NCBI GenBank assembly: GCA_009780675.1
Contig: WQZP01000005.1
Coordinates: forward strand, 1-64,000
DNA length: 64,000 nt
Source of the DNA: Spirochaetaceae bacterium
GTDB taxonomy: Bacteria; Spirochaetota; Spirochaetia; CADAEX01
Direction: 5' to 3'
A program made the translations under genes and the position numbers. Position 1 is the stretch's first letter. Each line of letters starts with the position of its first letter. Of this stretch, positions 48,983 through 57,106 are shown piece after piece. A model generated the notes under the pieces. That model ran no database searches. It was not told where the DNA came from and worked only from the letters and a program-made list of their open reading frames with translations.

Positions 48983-50377
48983 TTGAAAAAAAATATTTTT
49001 TATCTTCTTGCTGCTTTTTTGGTTTTATCTTTCTCTTGTACAACCATGACCAGAACTATAACTGTTGCTGAAAATAAATCTTTGCCATTATCTTTTGCAG
49101 ATGCAGCAGAAAAAGCGCTCCCTTCTACTATACATATACGCATAGTAAATAAAAAGACACATATAACCCCTGAAGGGTGGGATTATCTCTTCAACCCTTT
49201 TTCACCATCTCCAGGAAATGTTTTTGAAGAAAGAAGAGATTTTTTTAGTGAAGGGCTTGGTGCAGGTGTAATTGTAAAACAATCAGAAAATAAATTTTAT
49301 GCAGTTACAAACAGGCATGTTGTGTCAGATGCTAACTCAATATTAATAAAGCTGCATGATGGAGAAACTGCAGAAGCAATTCTGCTTGGTTTTGACGAGA
49401 GAAAAGATATAGCAATTATCTATTTTTACTCAGATAACCAGTCATTGCAAGTAATTGAAAAAGGGAATTCTGATTTACTAAGAGTAGGTGACTGGGTTCT
49501 TGCTGTGGGAAGCCCTTTTGGCTTTTATTCAAGTGTTACAGCAGGTATTGTAAGCGCTCTTGGCAGGCGTAATAATACAGGTGGCAATATTAGTGATTTT
49601 ATACAAACAGATGCCTCTATAAATACAGGTAATTCTGGAGGAGCTCTTGTTAATATTAGAGGGGAGCTTGTGGGAATAAACAGCTGGATCACAACTACAA
49701 CAGGTGGCAGCATGGGACTTGGGTTTGCAATACCTGTAAATAATATTAAAAAAAGTATTGATGATATAATAAATTATGGTGAAGTAAGGTATGGCTGGAT
49801 AGGCGTTATTGCCGGCGAGCTTCCTGAATTCGAACAAAGAATTTTTCAGACAAATAACGTTAGAGGAGTAATGATTTTTCAGACTATTCCCAATGGGCCT
49901 GCTGATCGTAATGGACTTTTACCCGGAGATTTTTTACTGAATATAAGCGGAGTAGAAGTTCCTACTGTTGATTCTTTATTATTTACTGTAGGAGAATCAA
50001 CAGTAGGAAGCCAGGGTAATTTTGTGCTTATAAGAGATGGAAAAATCATAAATAAAGAAGTTACTTTTGGACTTAGAGAAAGAAATAATGATCTTATGCT
50101 TCAAAACAATCTTTATTGGCCAGGTATAAATGTTATTACTATCGATAGAGAACATATCCGTTTAAATAATTTTGATTCTGGAGTTATTATAACATTTATT
50201 GAAAGAGGGGCTGTTTTAAATAATTTCATGCCAGGCGATATAATAACAGAAGTTAATGGTATTCCTATTTTAAATTCCAGGGATTTTTTTAGAGAAATCA
50301 ACAAGAACAGGGATTTAAATATAATAAAATATTATAGAGACGGCACAAGTCGTATAAATGAAGTTAGGCATAACTAA
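48983..50377 (+). CDS. HtrA/DegP-type serine protease, predicted lipoprotein (second copy)
   Basis: A 464-residue protein with a lipobox ending SFSC (Cys19). The protease domain comes almost directly after the signal: His112 (TNRHVVSDA), Asp142 (RKDIAIIYF), Ser218 (NTGNSGGAL). Two PDZ-type domains follow, PADRNGLLPGDFLLNISG and a second ending in FMPGDIITEVNGIPIL. TTG at 48983 is chosen because AGGAG (48971-48975) lies seven bases upstream; it lies 11 bases after map. Compared with the first HtrA-type protein it lacks the long helical linker. Confidence 0.93.
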   Translation: MKKNIFYLLAAFLVLSFSCTTMTRTITVAENKSLPLSFADAAEKALPSTIHIRIVNKKTHITPEGWDYLFNPFSPSPGNVFEERRDFFSEGLGAGVIVKQSENKFYAVTNRHVVSDANSILIKLHDGETAEAILLGFDERKDIAIIYFYSDNQSLQVIEKGNSDLLRVGDWVLAVGSPFGFYSSVTAGIVSALGRRNNTGGNISDFIQTDASINTGNSGGALVNIRGELVGINSWITTTTGGSMGLGFAIPVNNIKKSIDDIINYGEVRYGWIGVIAGELPEFEQRIFQTNNVRGVMIFQTIPNGPADRNGLLPGDFLLNISGVEVPTVDSLLFTVGESTVGSQGNFVLIRDGKIINKEVTFGLRERNNDLMLQNNLYWPGINVITIDREHIRLNNFDSGVIITFIERGAVLNNFMPGDIITEVNGIPILNSRDFFREINKNRDLNIIKYYRDGTSRINEVRHN

Positions 50378-50992
50378 GTGGAAAAGCTATTTTTGTCATA
50401 TACAGTAGTAAGAAATAACTCCATAAAACTTGCTCACAAAATACATAAAGATGGATTTATACCTGATATAATTTATGTATCTTTGCGTGGTGGCGCTTAT
50501 GTTGGGAATGTTATAAGTGAATATTTTAAAATAGCTCTTGCGGGCAAAAAGCCTGTTTTATATGCTGCTGTATGCTCTCATTCCTATAAAAATATAATGA
50601 CTAAGTCAAAAAACATAAAAGTAGATGGATGGACATATTCTCCTGAACATCTTAGAAGTGGGGATAAAATACTTTTTGTTGATGAAATATTTGACTCAGG
50701 AAAAACCATTAATTATCTCGGTAATATAATATTGGCAGCAGGAATACCTCGTGAGGATTTAAAAATAGTAGTTCATGATTATAAGTATTTTCCGGATAAT
50801 CCAAGCAACTTGACAATATTTCCTGACTATTACTGCGAAAAGCATATTGTTAAAAATAAAGAAGATGACTTATGGATCCATTATATGAGTCATGAATTGC
50901 AAGGGCTTACTCCGGAAGAACTTGAGCAGCACTATTACAGCGAAGACCCGGAACTAAAAGATATATTCACTACTCTTGGGGAACTCCGTTAG
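50378..50992 (+). CDS. Phosphoribosyltransferase (PRT type I, xanthine/hypoxanthine-like)
   Basis: A 204-residue type I PRTase. YVSLRGGAYVGNVISEYF is the nucleobase/pyrophosphate loop and ILFVDEIFDSGKTINYL the PRPP-binding signature. Family members salvage hypoxanthine, xanthine or guanine; the exact base cannot be told from the sequence. The GTG start follows directly on the HtrA stop codon. The last eight residues (FTTLGELR) and the stop lie inside the first unit of a tandem repeat (50969-51109), so the natural C-terminus may have been altered. Confidence 0.85.
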   Translation: MEKLFLSYTVVRNNSIKLAHKIHKDGFIPDIIYVSLRGGAYVGNVISEYFKIALAGKKPVLYAAVCSHSYKNIMTKSKNIKVDGWTYSPEHLRSGDKILFVDEIFDSGKTINYLGNIILAAGIPREDLKIVVHDYKYFPDNPSNLTIFPDYYCEKHIVKNKEDDLWIHYMSHELQGLTPEELEQHYYSEDPELKDIFTTLGELR

Positions 50993-51109
50993 TGTCCCGG
51001 CGCTGTTATGCTGGGATACTGCTCTTAGGTAATCCCGCTAGTATCCCGACCTGATGTCGGGGCACTACTCTTGGGGAACTCCGCTAGTATCCCGACCTGA
51101 TGTCGGGGT
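50969..51109. repeat. Three tandem hairpin-forming repeats between convergent genes
   Basis: Units at 50969-51017 (49 bases), 51018-51063 (46) and 51064-51109 (46). The consensus starts ACTACTCTTGGGGAACTCC, continues GCTAGTAT, and ends with the hairpin CCCGAC-CTGAT-GTCGGG (51045-51061 and 51091-51107). The first unit has a diverged hairpin, TCCCGGC/GCTGGGA, and contains the last codons and stop of the phosphoribosyltransferase gene. The minus-strand lipoprotein gene ends two bases after unit 3. Hairpins could terminate both transcripts. Confidence 0.85.
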
Positions 51110-51110
51110 A

Positions 51111-52304
51111 TTATTCTCTGCTCCATCTTCTTTCTCCGAAATTGCCGGAACTTTTCCATAATCCTCTGTTTGTAAGAGCATATAGATCTCCTCCAAAGAG
51201 AACAGAAGGATCAATAAAAAAATCAAGAACTAAAGCTCTATGTAAATCTACAGCAGAGTTATAATTTGTAACTAAAGGGAGACCTTGTCCGCGTGGTCGA
51301 TCTAATAGATGTATATTATCTGGAGTTGGGTTTGGTAACTGAAAATAACCAATAACTGCTTCTGTACCAACAAGAAGAACCCAATTGTCATTTGATACTT
51401 GAAAAAAGGCCAGGTTAGTTAAAAAAGTATTACTTGGCGTGATTGGATGTTCACTCCGGAAACCACTACCATCAGAAGAACTGATAACACCTAAACGTCC
51501 TCCTCTCCTGTCTCTTCCATTAAATGTAAAATATATATGGCCATCATGGTACGCAAGTCCTTCAATTTTTCTGTTGCGGTCTATTGGTTCAACGAGTGTA
51601 AATTGCTCATCTAGATCATCACTATAAAATATGCTGTGAGCATTGGATATCCAATACTTTCCATCTGCTGCGAAAATAACATCAAATGATGAACCTATCA
51701 AGGAGGTGTAAGTTCTGCCGAATAACACGCGTTCTGGTAAGTCGATTAGTGTAAATGTTCCTCCAGTATAATGATATAGCCGACCATCATTGTCAGTGGT
51801 ATAAGGAGAGGTATTTCTTGTTGAAACAAATATTTTGCCATCTGCTGTACTTTTTACACTTTGTATAGACCAGGCGTCCGGACGAGGAAGTTGTGTCCAT
51901 TCCAATCCATTAAGAGAAAAAAATCCTGTATTTGCATTATCTTTGTTGTAATATATTGCAAATATATTTCCATCATTATCAGACGCCAAACTTGTAGAAA
52001 GATGAAAACCACCCGGAGTAGGGAGCATATGCCAATTTTCATCACCAAATGGCTTTCTCCAAACACTACCTGCTGCAATGTAAAGATCGTTTCCTGCTTT
52101 AGCCATACTGCCTACAGTTATATTAGTTGGCAGTGATCCAATTCCTATTCTTTCCTCACTTTTTAAACCGTAAAAAATACCTAACTCACTGTCATTACAT
52201 GAAAACATCAGTAGAAAAGAGAACAAAAATAATAAAATTGGTATACATAGCAAACCAATTTTGTTGCTCTTCTCCTTTCGGTCAAATGTATATCTTAACT
52301 TCAT
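51111..52304 (-). CDS. Predicted lipoprotein with propeller-like repeats
   Basis: A 397-residue protein with a long N-terminal signal ending MFSC (Cys36). The mature part contains recurring units of about 45 residues with a D/A-D-G-x-I/Y core, as in ASDNDGNIFAIYYN, STADGKIFVSTRN and FAADGKYWISN, resembling blades of a beta-propeller. Function unknown. The ATG at 52304 is chosen because AGGGG precedes it by about five bases and gives the signal; a much longer ORF upstream overlaps the neighbouring gene and is not credible. It follows the outer-membrane barrel gene in the same direction. Confidence 0.78.
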   Translation of the reverse strand: MKLRYTFDRKEKSNKIGLLCIPILLFLFSFLLMFSCNDSELGIFYGLKSEERIGIGSLPTNITVGSMAKAGNDLYIAAGSVWRKPFGDENWHMLPTPGGFHLSTSLASDNDGNIFAIYYNKDNANTGFFSLNGLEWTQLPRPDAWSIQSVKSTADGKIFVSTRNTSPYTTDNDGRLYHYTGGTFTLIDLPERVLFGRTYTSLIGSSFDVIFAADGKYWISNAHSIFYSDDLDEQFTLVEPIDRNRKIEGLAYHDGHIYFTFNGRDRRGGRLGVISSSDGSGFRSEHPITPSNTFLTNLAFFQVSNDNWVLLVGTEAVIGYFQLPNPTPDNIHLLDRPRGQGLPLVTNYNSAVDLHRALVLDFFIDPSVLFGGDLYALTNRGLWKSSGNFGERRWSRE

Positions 52305-52329
52305 AACTTCCCCTAACATAAATAAACAA

Positions 52330-52932
52330 TTAAAATCTGAACATAGCTGAAAGTGTTGTTTCAAGAAAGTTCCCAAACATTGCATGGTTTCTTGGAGGAT
52401 GCCCTTCCCGTCTGCCTGTATATAACTGCGGTACCCACCAATATATGAGATTAAACCCAAAAGCCCACTCATGACTAAAATTCCATATAGCAGATGCCCC
52501 TGGTTTTAAAATAAAATCCATGCTGAATGCATCACCATAAGTGGTAAAATTTATCCCTGCTCCGCAAAAAATAGGAAATTCAAAAGGGTATCTTCTGAAA
52601 TAATAAGCTATTTTTGCTGTCAATGGTATCATGTATAATACTCTGTCATTAGGGCCAAATGCAAACATACCACTAAGCTCGCCGCCAATGGTTATTCTGT
52701 TGTTTATATATGTACTCCACTCAAGAGCCCCAATTCCGCCTAATGAAAGATTTGTTGAGCCAAAATCTAAACTTGGCGACATAAAGAAAAGAGGTATAAA
52801 AAGCCCTGCTCTTATTGTAAATATCTGGTCCCCGCGATCATACGAAAAATCATAAAAATCATCTTGTGCATTTATATTAATTATCAAAACACAAAGTATT
52901 AAGCAAAAAAAAACTAACTTTTTAAGATTCAA
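52330..52932 (-). CDS. Small outer-membrane beta-barrel protein
   Basis: A 200-residue protein with a cleavable signal (KLVFFCLILCVLIININAQ) and strands of alternating aromatic and polar residues (FTIRAGLFIPLFFM, ITIGGELSGMFAFG, WAFGFNLIYWWVPQLY). It ends with Phe (AMFRF), the classic barrel C-terminal signature. Size fits an eight-stranded barrel such as the OmpW/OprG-like proteins of treponemes. The start is TTG with GAGGA seven bases upstream. It is the first gene of a two-gene minus-strand unit, divergent from the purine genes across 192 bases of AT-rich DNA. Confidence 0.82.
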   Translation of the reverse strand: MNLKKLVFFCLILCVLIININAQDDFYDFSYDRGDQIFTIRAGLFIPLFFMSPSLDFGSTNLSLGGIGALEWSTYINNRITIGGELSGMFAFGPNDRVLYMIPLTAKIAYYFRRYPFEFPIFCGAGINFTTYGDAFSMDFILKPGASAIWNFSHEWAFGFNLIYWWVPQLYTGRREGHPPRNHAMFGNFLETTLSAMFRF

Positions 52933-53124
52933 TTAAATGTCCTCATTACTATCATTATTATTTTTAATACTATCACCTGAGATATCTTTTATCAATATGC
53001 AATAAATATATAATACAAACATAATATATATTGAAAGGTTACATATAGTATCGTAAAAGCTTGATTTCACAGTTTTAATATGTTTTAATATATTGTAATC
53101 TTTTGAAAAAGAAAAAGGAATAAT

Positions 53125-53805
53125 ATGTCTCTTAATATTGTCTCTAAAATAGATAAAAAGGTCAAAATAAGCAATGTTATAATAAGTGTTTTTGACAAAA
53201 CAAATCTTGATCATTTTATTAAAAAACTAATCCAAATCAATCCGGATATTACGATATACTCTACTGGAGGCACATATAAATACCTCACAGGCATTGAAGG
53301 TATAAAAGAGGGTAAAAACCTTGTCTCGATTTCAGATTATACTAAACAGCCTGAGATGCAGGGTGGGCTTGTAAAAACCCTTGATTTTCGTATTTATATG
53401 GGTATTTTAAGCGAAAAATATAATGCTGAACATAAAAAAGACCTTGAAAGAACTTCCAGCATTGAATTTGATATGCTGGTTGTTAATCTTTACCCTTTTA
53501 GCAGTGTAATCAAAAAACAGGGTTTAACACCAGAAGAAGCAAGAACCAATATAGATATTGGCGGACCATGTATGCTGAGAGCTTCTGCAAAAAATTTTCA
53601 TAGAGTTGCTTCTGTATGCAGCCCTGCAGAATACGACACTATAATAAAAGAAATGGAAGAAAATAAAGGTCAGTTATCTCTTGAAACCCGTTTTAAACTT
53701 GCATGTACCACTTTTGAGCATACAGCTTCTTACGATACTACTATCGCAAAATATCTAGCTTCCATAAATATAGCGGATTTTGAAAAATTATATAATATTG
53801 ATTAG
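53125..53805 (+). CDS. purH: IMP cyclohydrolase, stand-alone (N-terminal half of PurH)
   Basis: A 226-residue protein equal to the MGS-like cyclohydrolase domain of PurH, which closes FAICAR to IMP. It carries IISVFDKTNL, YSTGGTYKYL, VVNLYPFSSVI and NIDIGGPCMLRASAKNF, so the Lys, Tyr, Asp and Lys of the known active site are kept. The normally invariant KTLHPxxHGG stretch instead reads KTLDFRIYMG. The gene ends with its own TAG stop and the transformylase half is a separate ORF with its own ribosome-binding site 14 bases later. AAGGAATAAT precedes the ATG. Confidence 0.9.
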   Translation: MSLNIVSKIDKKVKISNVIISVFDKTNLDHFIKKLIQINPDITIYSTGGTYKYLTGIEGIKEGKNLVSISDYTKQPEMQGGLVKTLDFRIYMGILSEKYNAEHKKDLERTSSIEFDMLVVNLYPFSSVIKKQGLTPEEARTNIDIGGPCMLRASAKNFHRVASVCSPAEYDTIIKEMEENKGQLSLETRFKLACTTFEHTASYDTTIAKYLASINIADFEKLYNID

Positions 53806-53818
53806 AGGGGCATTATAA

Positions 53819-55075
53819 ATGAGCAGCAATGATATAAAAAAAATATATCATAATATTCTTAAAGAGCAATTTCCTCAGAAAATGGAAATATCATTTTATA
53901 ATGATAGTAACGATAAACAGACTCTTTTTTATGAAAAAGTTGAATGGATTATAGATAATGAAAAAAAAGGGTTACGTTATGGGGAAAACCCATGTCAGGA
54001 AGCTTCTTTTTATAAATTAATAAATGGCAATCTTGCAATAGGGGATGTTAAAACAATAACACCTGGAAAATATATTGCATCAGATATCGAGCTTCTCCAG
54101 TCCGGCAAGCACCCAGGGAAAATCAATATAACAGATATAGATAACGGACTTAATATTTTACGTTATTTTCATAACACTCCATGCTGTGCAGTTATAAAAC
54201 ACAACAATCCATCCGGCGTTGCAAAGGGAAGTACGATTTCAGAAGCTTTTGAAAAAGCATTTATGGCAGACAGGATAGCGGCTTTTGGCGGGGCTGTGGT
54301 TTTTAACAGGCCTATGGATATGAATTGCGCTGCTTTTCTTTCTGATAACTATGTTGAAGTAATTGCAGCTCCTGATTTTGAAGAAGGGGTTATGGGAATT
54401 CTGGAGAAGAAAAAAAATATAAGAGTAATGGCAATTAAAAATATAGAGAAACTTAACACATTTACAGGAGAAAGAGTTGTTGATCTTAAATCTTTGATTG
54501 ACGGCGGAATAATTGCGCAAATATCATATTCTCCAACAACATTAAAAAAAGAAGATTTACTCCTTGCCGAGACTACCTATAAAGATAAAAACTACAAAAT
54601 AAACAGAATGCCAACAGAAAAAGAGTATGAGGATATTATTTTTGGCTGGCTTGTTGAAAGCGGGATAACGAGTAATTCTGTTATATATGTTAAAAATGGG
54701 GTTACAGTAGGAATTGGCACAGGAGAGCAGGATAGAGTGGGCGTTGCTGAAATTGCAAGAGATAAAGCATACAAAAAATTGTGGGACAGAATAGCATGGG
54801 AAAAGTATAAAACCCCATGGCATCTTCTTGCTGATAAAGATAAAAAAGAAGAGATAATATCTTTTGTCAATGCTGAAAATGGTGGGCTTAAAGGGAGCGT
54901 TATGGTCTCTGATGCGTTTTTCCCTTTTCGCGATGGCGTTGATGTAGGACTTAGTGAAGGGGTTACTGCTGTTGTGCAGCCTGGCGGCTCTCTCCGTGAT
55001 TTTGAAGTTATTGAAGCTTGTAACGAAAAAGGGGCAACAATGGTTTATACAGGACAAAGGAGTTTCAAACATTAA
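53819..55075 (+). CDS. AICAR transformylase, stand-alone (C-terminal half of PurH)
   Basis: A 418-residue protein corresponding to the formyltransferase half of PurH, which formylates AICAR using 10-formyl-THF. Landmarks: GLRYGENPCQEASFY, VIKHNNPSGVAKGS with the catalytic Lys-His pair, DRIAAFGGAVVFNRPMD, and the terminal SDAFFPFRDGVD and VQPGGSLRD. It has an N-terminal extension of about 50 residues not explained by the fused form. AGAGGGG lies eight bases before the ATG, so this is a designed start and not a frameshift remnant. The two halves are surely co-transcribed. Confidence 0.92.
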   Translation: MSSNDIKKIYHNILKEQFPQKMEISFYNDSNDKQTLFYEKVEWIIDNEKKGLRYGENPCQEASFYKLINGNLAIGDVKTITPGKYIASDIELLQSGKHPGKINITDIDNGLNILRYFHNTPCCAVIKHNNPSGVAKGSTISEAFEKAFMADRIAAFGGAVVFNRPMDMNCAAFLSDNYVEVIAAPDFEEGVMGILEKKKNIRVMAIKNIEKLNTFTGERVVDLKSLIDGGIIAQISYSPTTLKKEDLLLAETTYKDKNYKINRMPTEKEYEDIIFGWLVESGITSNSVIYVKNGVTVGIGTGEQDRVGVAEIARDKAYKKLWDRIAWEKYKTPWHLLADKDKKEEIISFVNAENGGLKGSVMVSDAFFPFRDGVDVGLSEGVTAVVQPGGSLRDFEVIEACNEKGATMVYTGQRSFKH

Positions 55076-57106
55076 ATGTTTTTTCTCAATAGATATTTTC
55101 TTATAACTATTATTGCCATTGCTGTTGTACTCAATTTTTCTTTGCTTTTTATTCTACTATCAAAAACACAAAGACTTGAAAACCGTGTGTCAATGAGTTC
55201 AAGTGAAGAGGCTTTATTTAATGAAACAGTAAGAGCTAATGTTATAAGGATGCAGCATGAAGTAAATATACTGCGCGATCTGGCTAATCTTCCTCCAACA
55301 AGTTTTCCTTCTTTTAATGAACATAATGAAAGACGCGGAACAAATCCCAATGCGGTGCAAGGATTTGAAATATTTTATCATGCTTTTGAAAGACTTTACT
55401 CACAGCATAGAAGAAATCAGGAGATAGCAAGAATAAATAGCTTTTCCGCAGAAATAGCCCCTCTATTGACTAGAAATAATTTAACAAGAGATCAACGAGG
55501 TTCTGTTTTATATTTGCTATCAGGAAATAATGTATATTATTCTATTGAATATGATGCAGAAAGAGACAGGATTATTGCAAGTGCCTTTCCTTTTGAAAAT
55601 AAAACAAATATTATATCGTTAACAGATTTTCAGGCTTTTATAGACAGCACATTGCCCAGAGTAAGATCTATATATCAAACAGCAGCATCTGAAATACAGG
55701 CTGTCACAAATCATATCAATAACCCGGAAGTAAGAAGATCTTTTTCTGAGAAAAGAATACGGGCTGTTCCAATAACAGAAAATAATGATTTTTTTAATAC
55801 AAGACTTTTTAGAATAGACAGAATAAATAATCAGTTTATTGCAAATCTTTCATATTCATATGAACAAAGAGGATTTTTAATAAACGGAAATTTCTATGGT
55901 AATTCTGAAAGGATCAAAGATATAATTTTAAATATTGAAGATCATATTGATATAAGATCAAATGAAGAAAGAATGGTCGGACAAGCTATTAGAGATATTA
56001 ATAGGATCGCAGAAGACCCTGCATTCAAAATGTTTCTGGAAGGGCGGGGATATTTTCTTTCATTAAATCCAAGAGAAGATTCTTTGCACATTTTTTTTGA
56101 TTTTCTTCCCAAAGCAGGTGGCAGTCGTATAGGTTCTTTTGCGATCAATAAATATACAGGAGATACCTCTATTAAAGATTTTGAAGAGATACACATTTCT
56201 TCGATCAGAACTTTAAATATGTTTAATCCTACTGATCAGGATCAAAAAAAAAAATTAGATAGCCCTGCTGCAATAACAATAGATAGGAGCAGATTTCATA
56301 ATTTTCTTATTGCTGGTAATCATGAAAAAAATTCAGATACTGTAATGGTTGCAAGCCTTGATCGCAGCACTCAAACTTTAAACATCATAAGCTTACCAAG
56401 AGATATATTTTTTCGGGGCAGAAGACTAAATACTTATTACAGAATTTTCGGCCCTCAAAGACTTAGAGAAATAGTGGAATCAATAACCGGTCTCCATATT
56501 TCACGTTACTTTATTATAGATATGTATGCATTTGTTGATGTTGTTAATATTCTTGGAGGGATCGAAATAACTCTTGAACAAGATCTTGTTGACCCCACAT
56601 ACAGAGTAAGAAATAATGGTGTATGGTCTACCTTATATTATAGAAGAGGGACACATCACCTCAATGGAATAGAAACATTAAGAGTTGCAAGGGCAAGAAA
56701 TTTTATGCCTGCATTTTCCCGTGATGACAGACAGCAAAAAATACTTATTGCATTGCTCAACAGAATATCTGAACTTTCAATTACAGATTTTGATAGAATT
56801 TTTAATATTATCAGAACTGTAATAACATATCTTGATACAGACATATCTATTCCTGAATCATTAGGGCTTCTGAATGATTTAAGAAATATAAGAGAATTTA
56901 ACAGAATAATATTGTCAACAGATAATGTTCTTGTACAAACATATACAAACCTCATGTATCTTGGAATGGATGAAGATGAAGTAAGTGATGATTTTGATAA
57001 AGGGGCATGGATATTAATGCCAATAAATAATGATTGGGATTCTATTCCTTATTTTCTTCAAAATGTAATACAAGGTAATAGCAATAAAAATGAAATATTG
57101 GATTGA
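55076..57106 (+). CDS. LytR-CpsA-Psr (LCP) family protein
   Basis: A 676-residue membrane-anchored protein: one N-terminal helix (YFLITIIAIAVVLNFSLLFI), about 400 extracytoplasmic residues of unknown fold, then an LCP catalytic domain. The LCP part is well conserved: DTVMVASLDRSTQ, NIISLPRDIFF, YFIIDMYAFVDVVNILGGIE, HLNGIETLRVARAR and SRDDRQQKILIAL with the expected arginines. LCP enzymes transfer undecaprenyl-linked glycopolymers to peptidoglycan. Its substrate in a diderm spirochaete is unknown. The ATG directly follows the transformylase stop and the end overlaps miaB by 17 bases. Confidence 0.85.
   Translation: MFFLNRYFLITIIAIAVVLNFSLLFILLSKTQRLENRVSMSSSEEALFNETVRANVIRMQHEVNILRDLANLPPTSFPSFNEHNERRGTNPNAVQGFEIFYHAFERLYSQHRRNQEIARINSFSAEIAPLLTRNNLTRDQRGSVLYLLSGNNVYYSIEYDAERDRIIASAFPFENKTNIISLTDFQAFIDSTLPRVRSIYQTAASEIQAVTNHINNPEVRRSFSEKRIRAVPITENNDFFNTRLFRIDRINNQFIANLSYSYEQRGFLINGNFYGNSERIKDIILNIEDHIDIRSNEERMVGQAIRDINRIAEDPAFKMFLEGRGYFLSLNPREDSLHIFFDFLPKAGGSRIGSFAINKYTGDTSIKDFEEIHISSIRTLNMFNPTDQDQKKKLDSPAAITIDRSRFHNFLIAGNHEKNSDTVMVASLDRSTQTLNIISLPRDIFFRGRRLNTYYRIFGPQRLREIVESITGLHISRYFIIDMYAFVDVVNILGGIEITLEQDLVDPTYRVRNNGVWSTLYYRRGTHHLNGIETLRVARARNFMPAFSRDDRQQKILIALLNRISELSITDFDRIFNIIRTVITYLDTDISIPESLGLLNDLRNIREFNRIILSTDNVLVQTYTNLMYLGMDEDEVSDDFDKGAWILMPINNDWDSIPYFLQNVIQGNSNKNEILD

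Noticed and set aside
52305-52472. Upstream extension of the minus-strand lipoprotein
   Set aside because: It overlaps the outer-membrane barrel gene; the ATG at 52304 has a ribosome-binding site and gives a proper lipoprotein signal.
53806-53818. Frameshift or assembly error splitting a fused purH
   Set aside because: The gap contains a well-placed AGAGGGG site and the downstream ORF starts with its own ATG and an extra N-terminal segment, so two real genes are more likely.
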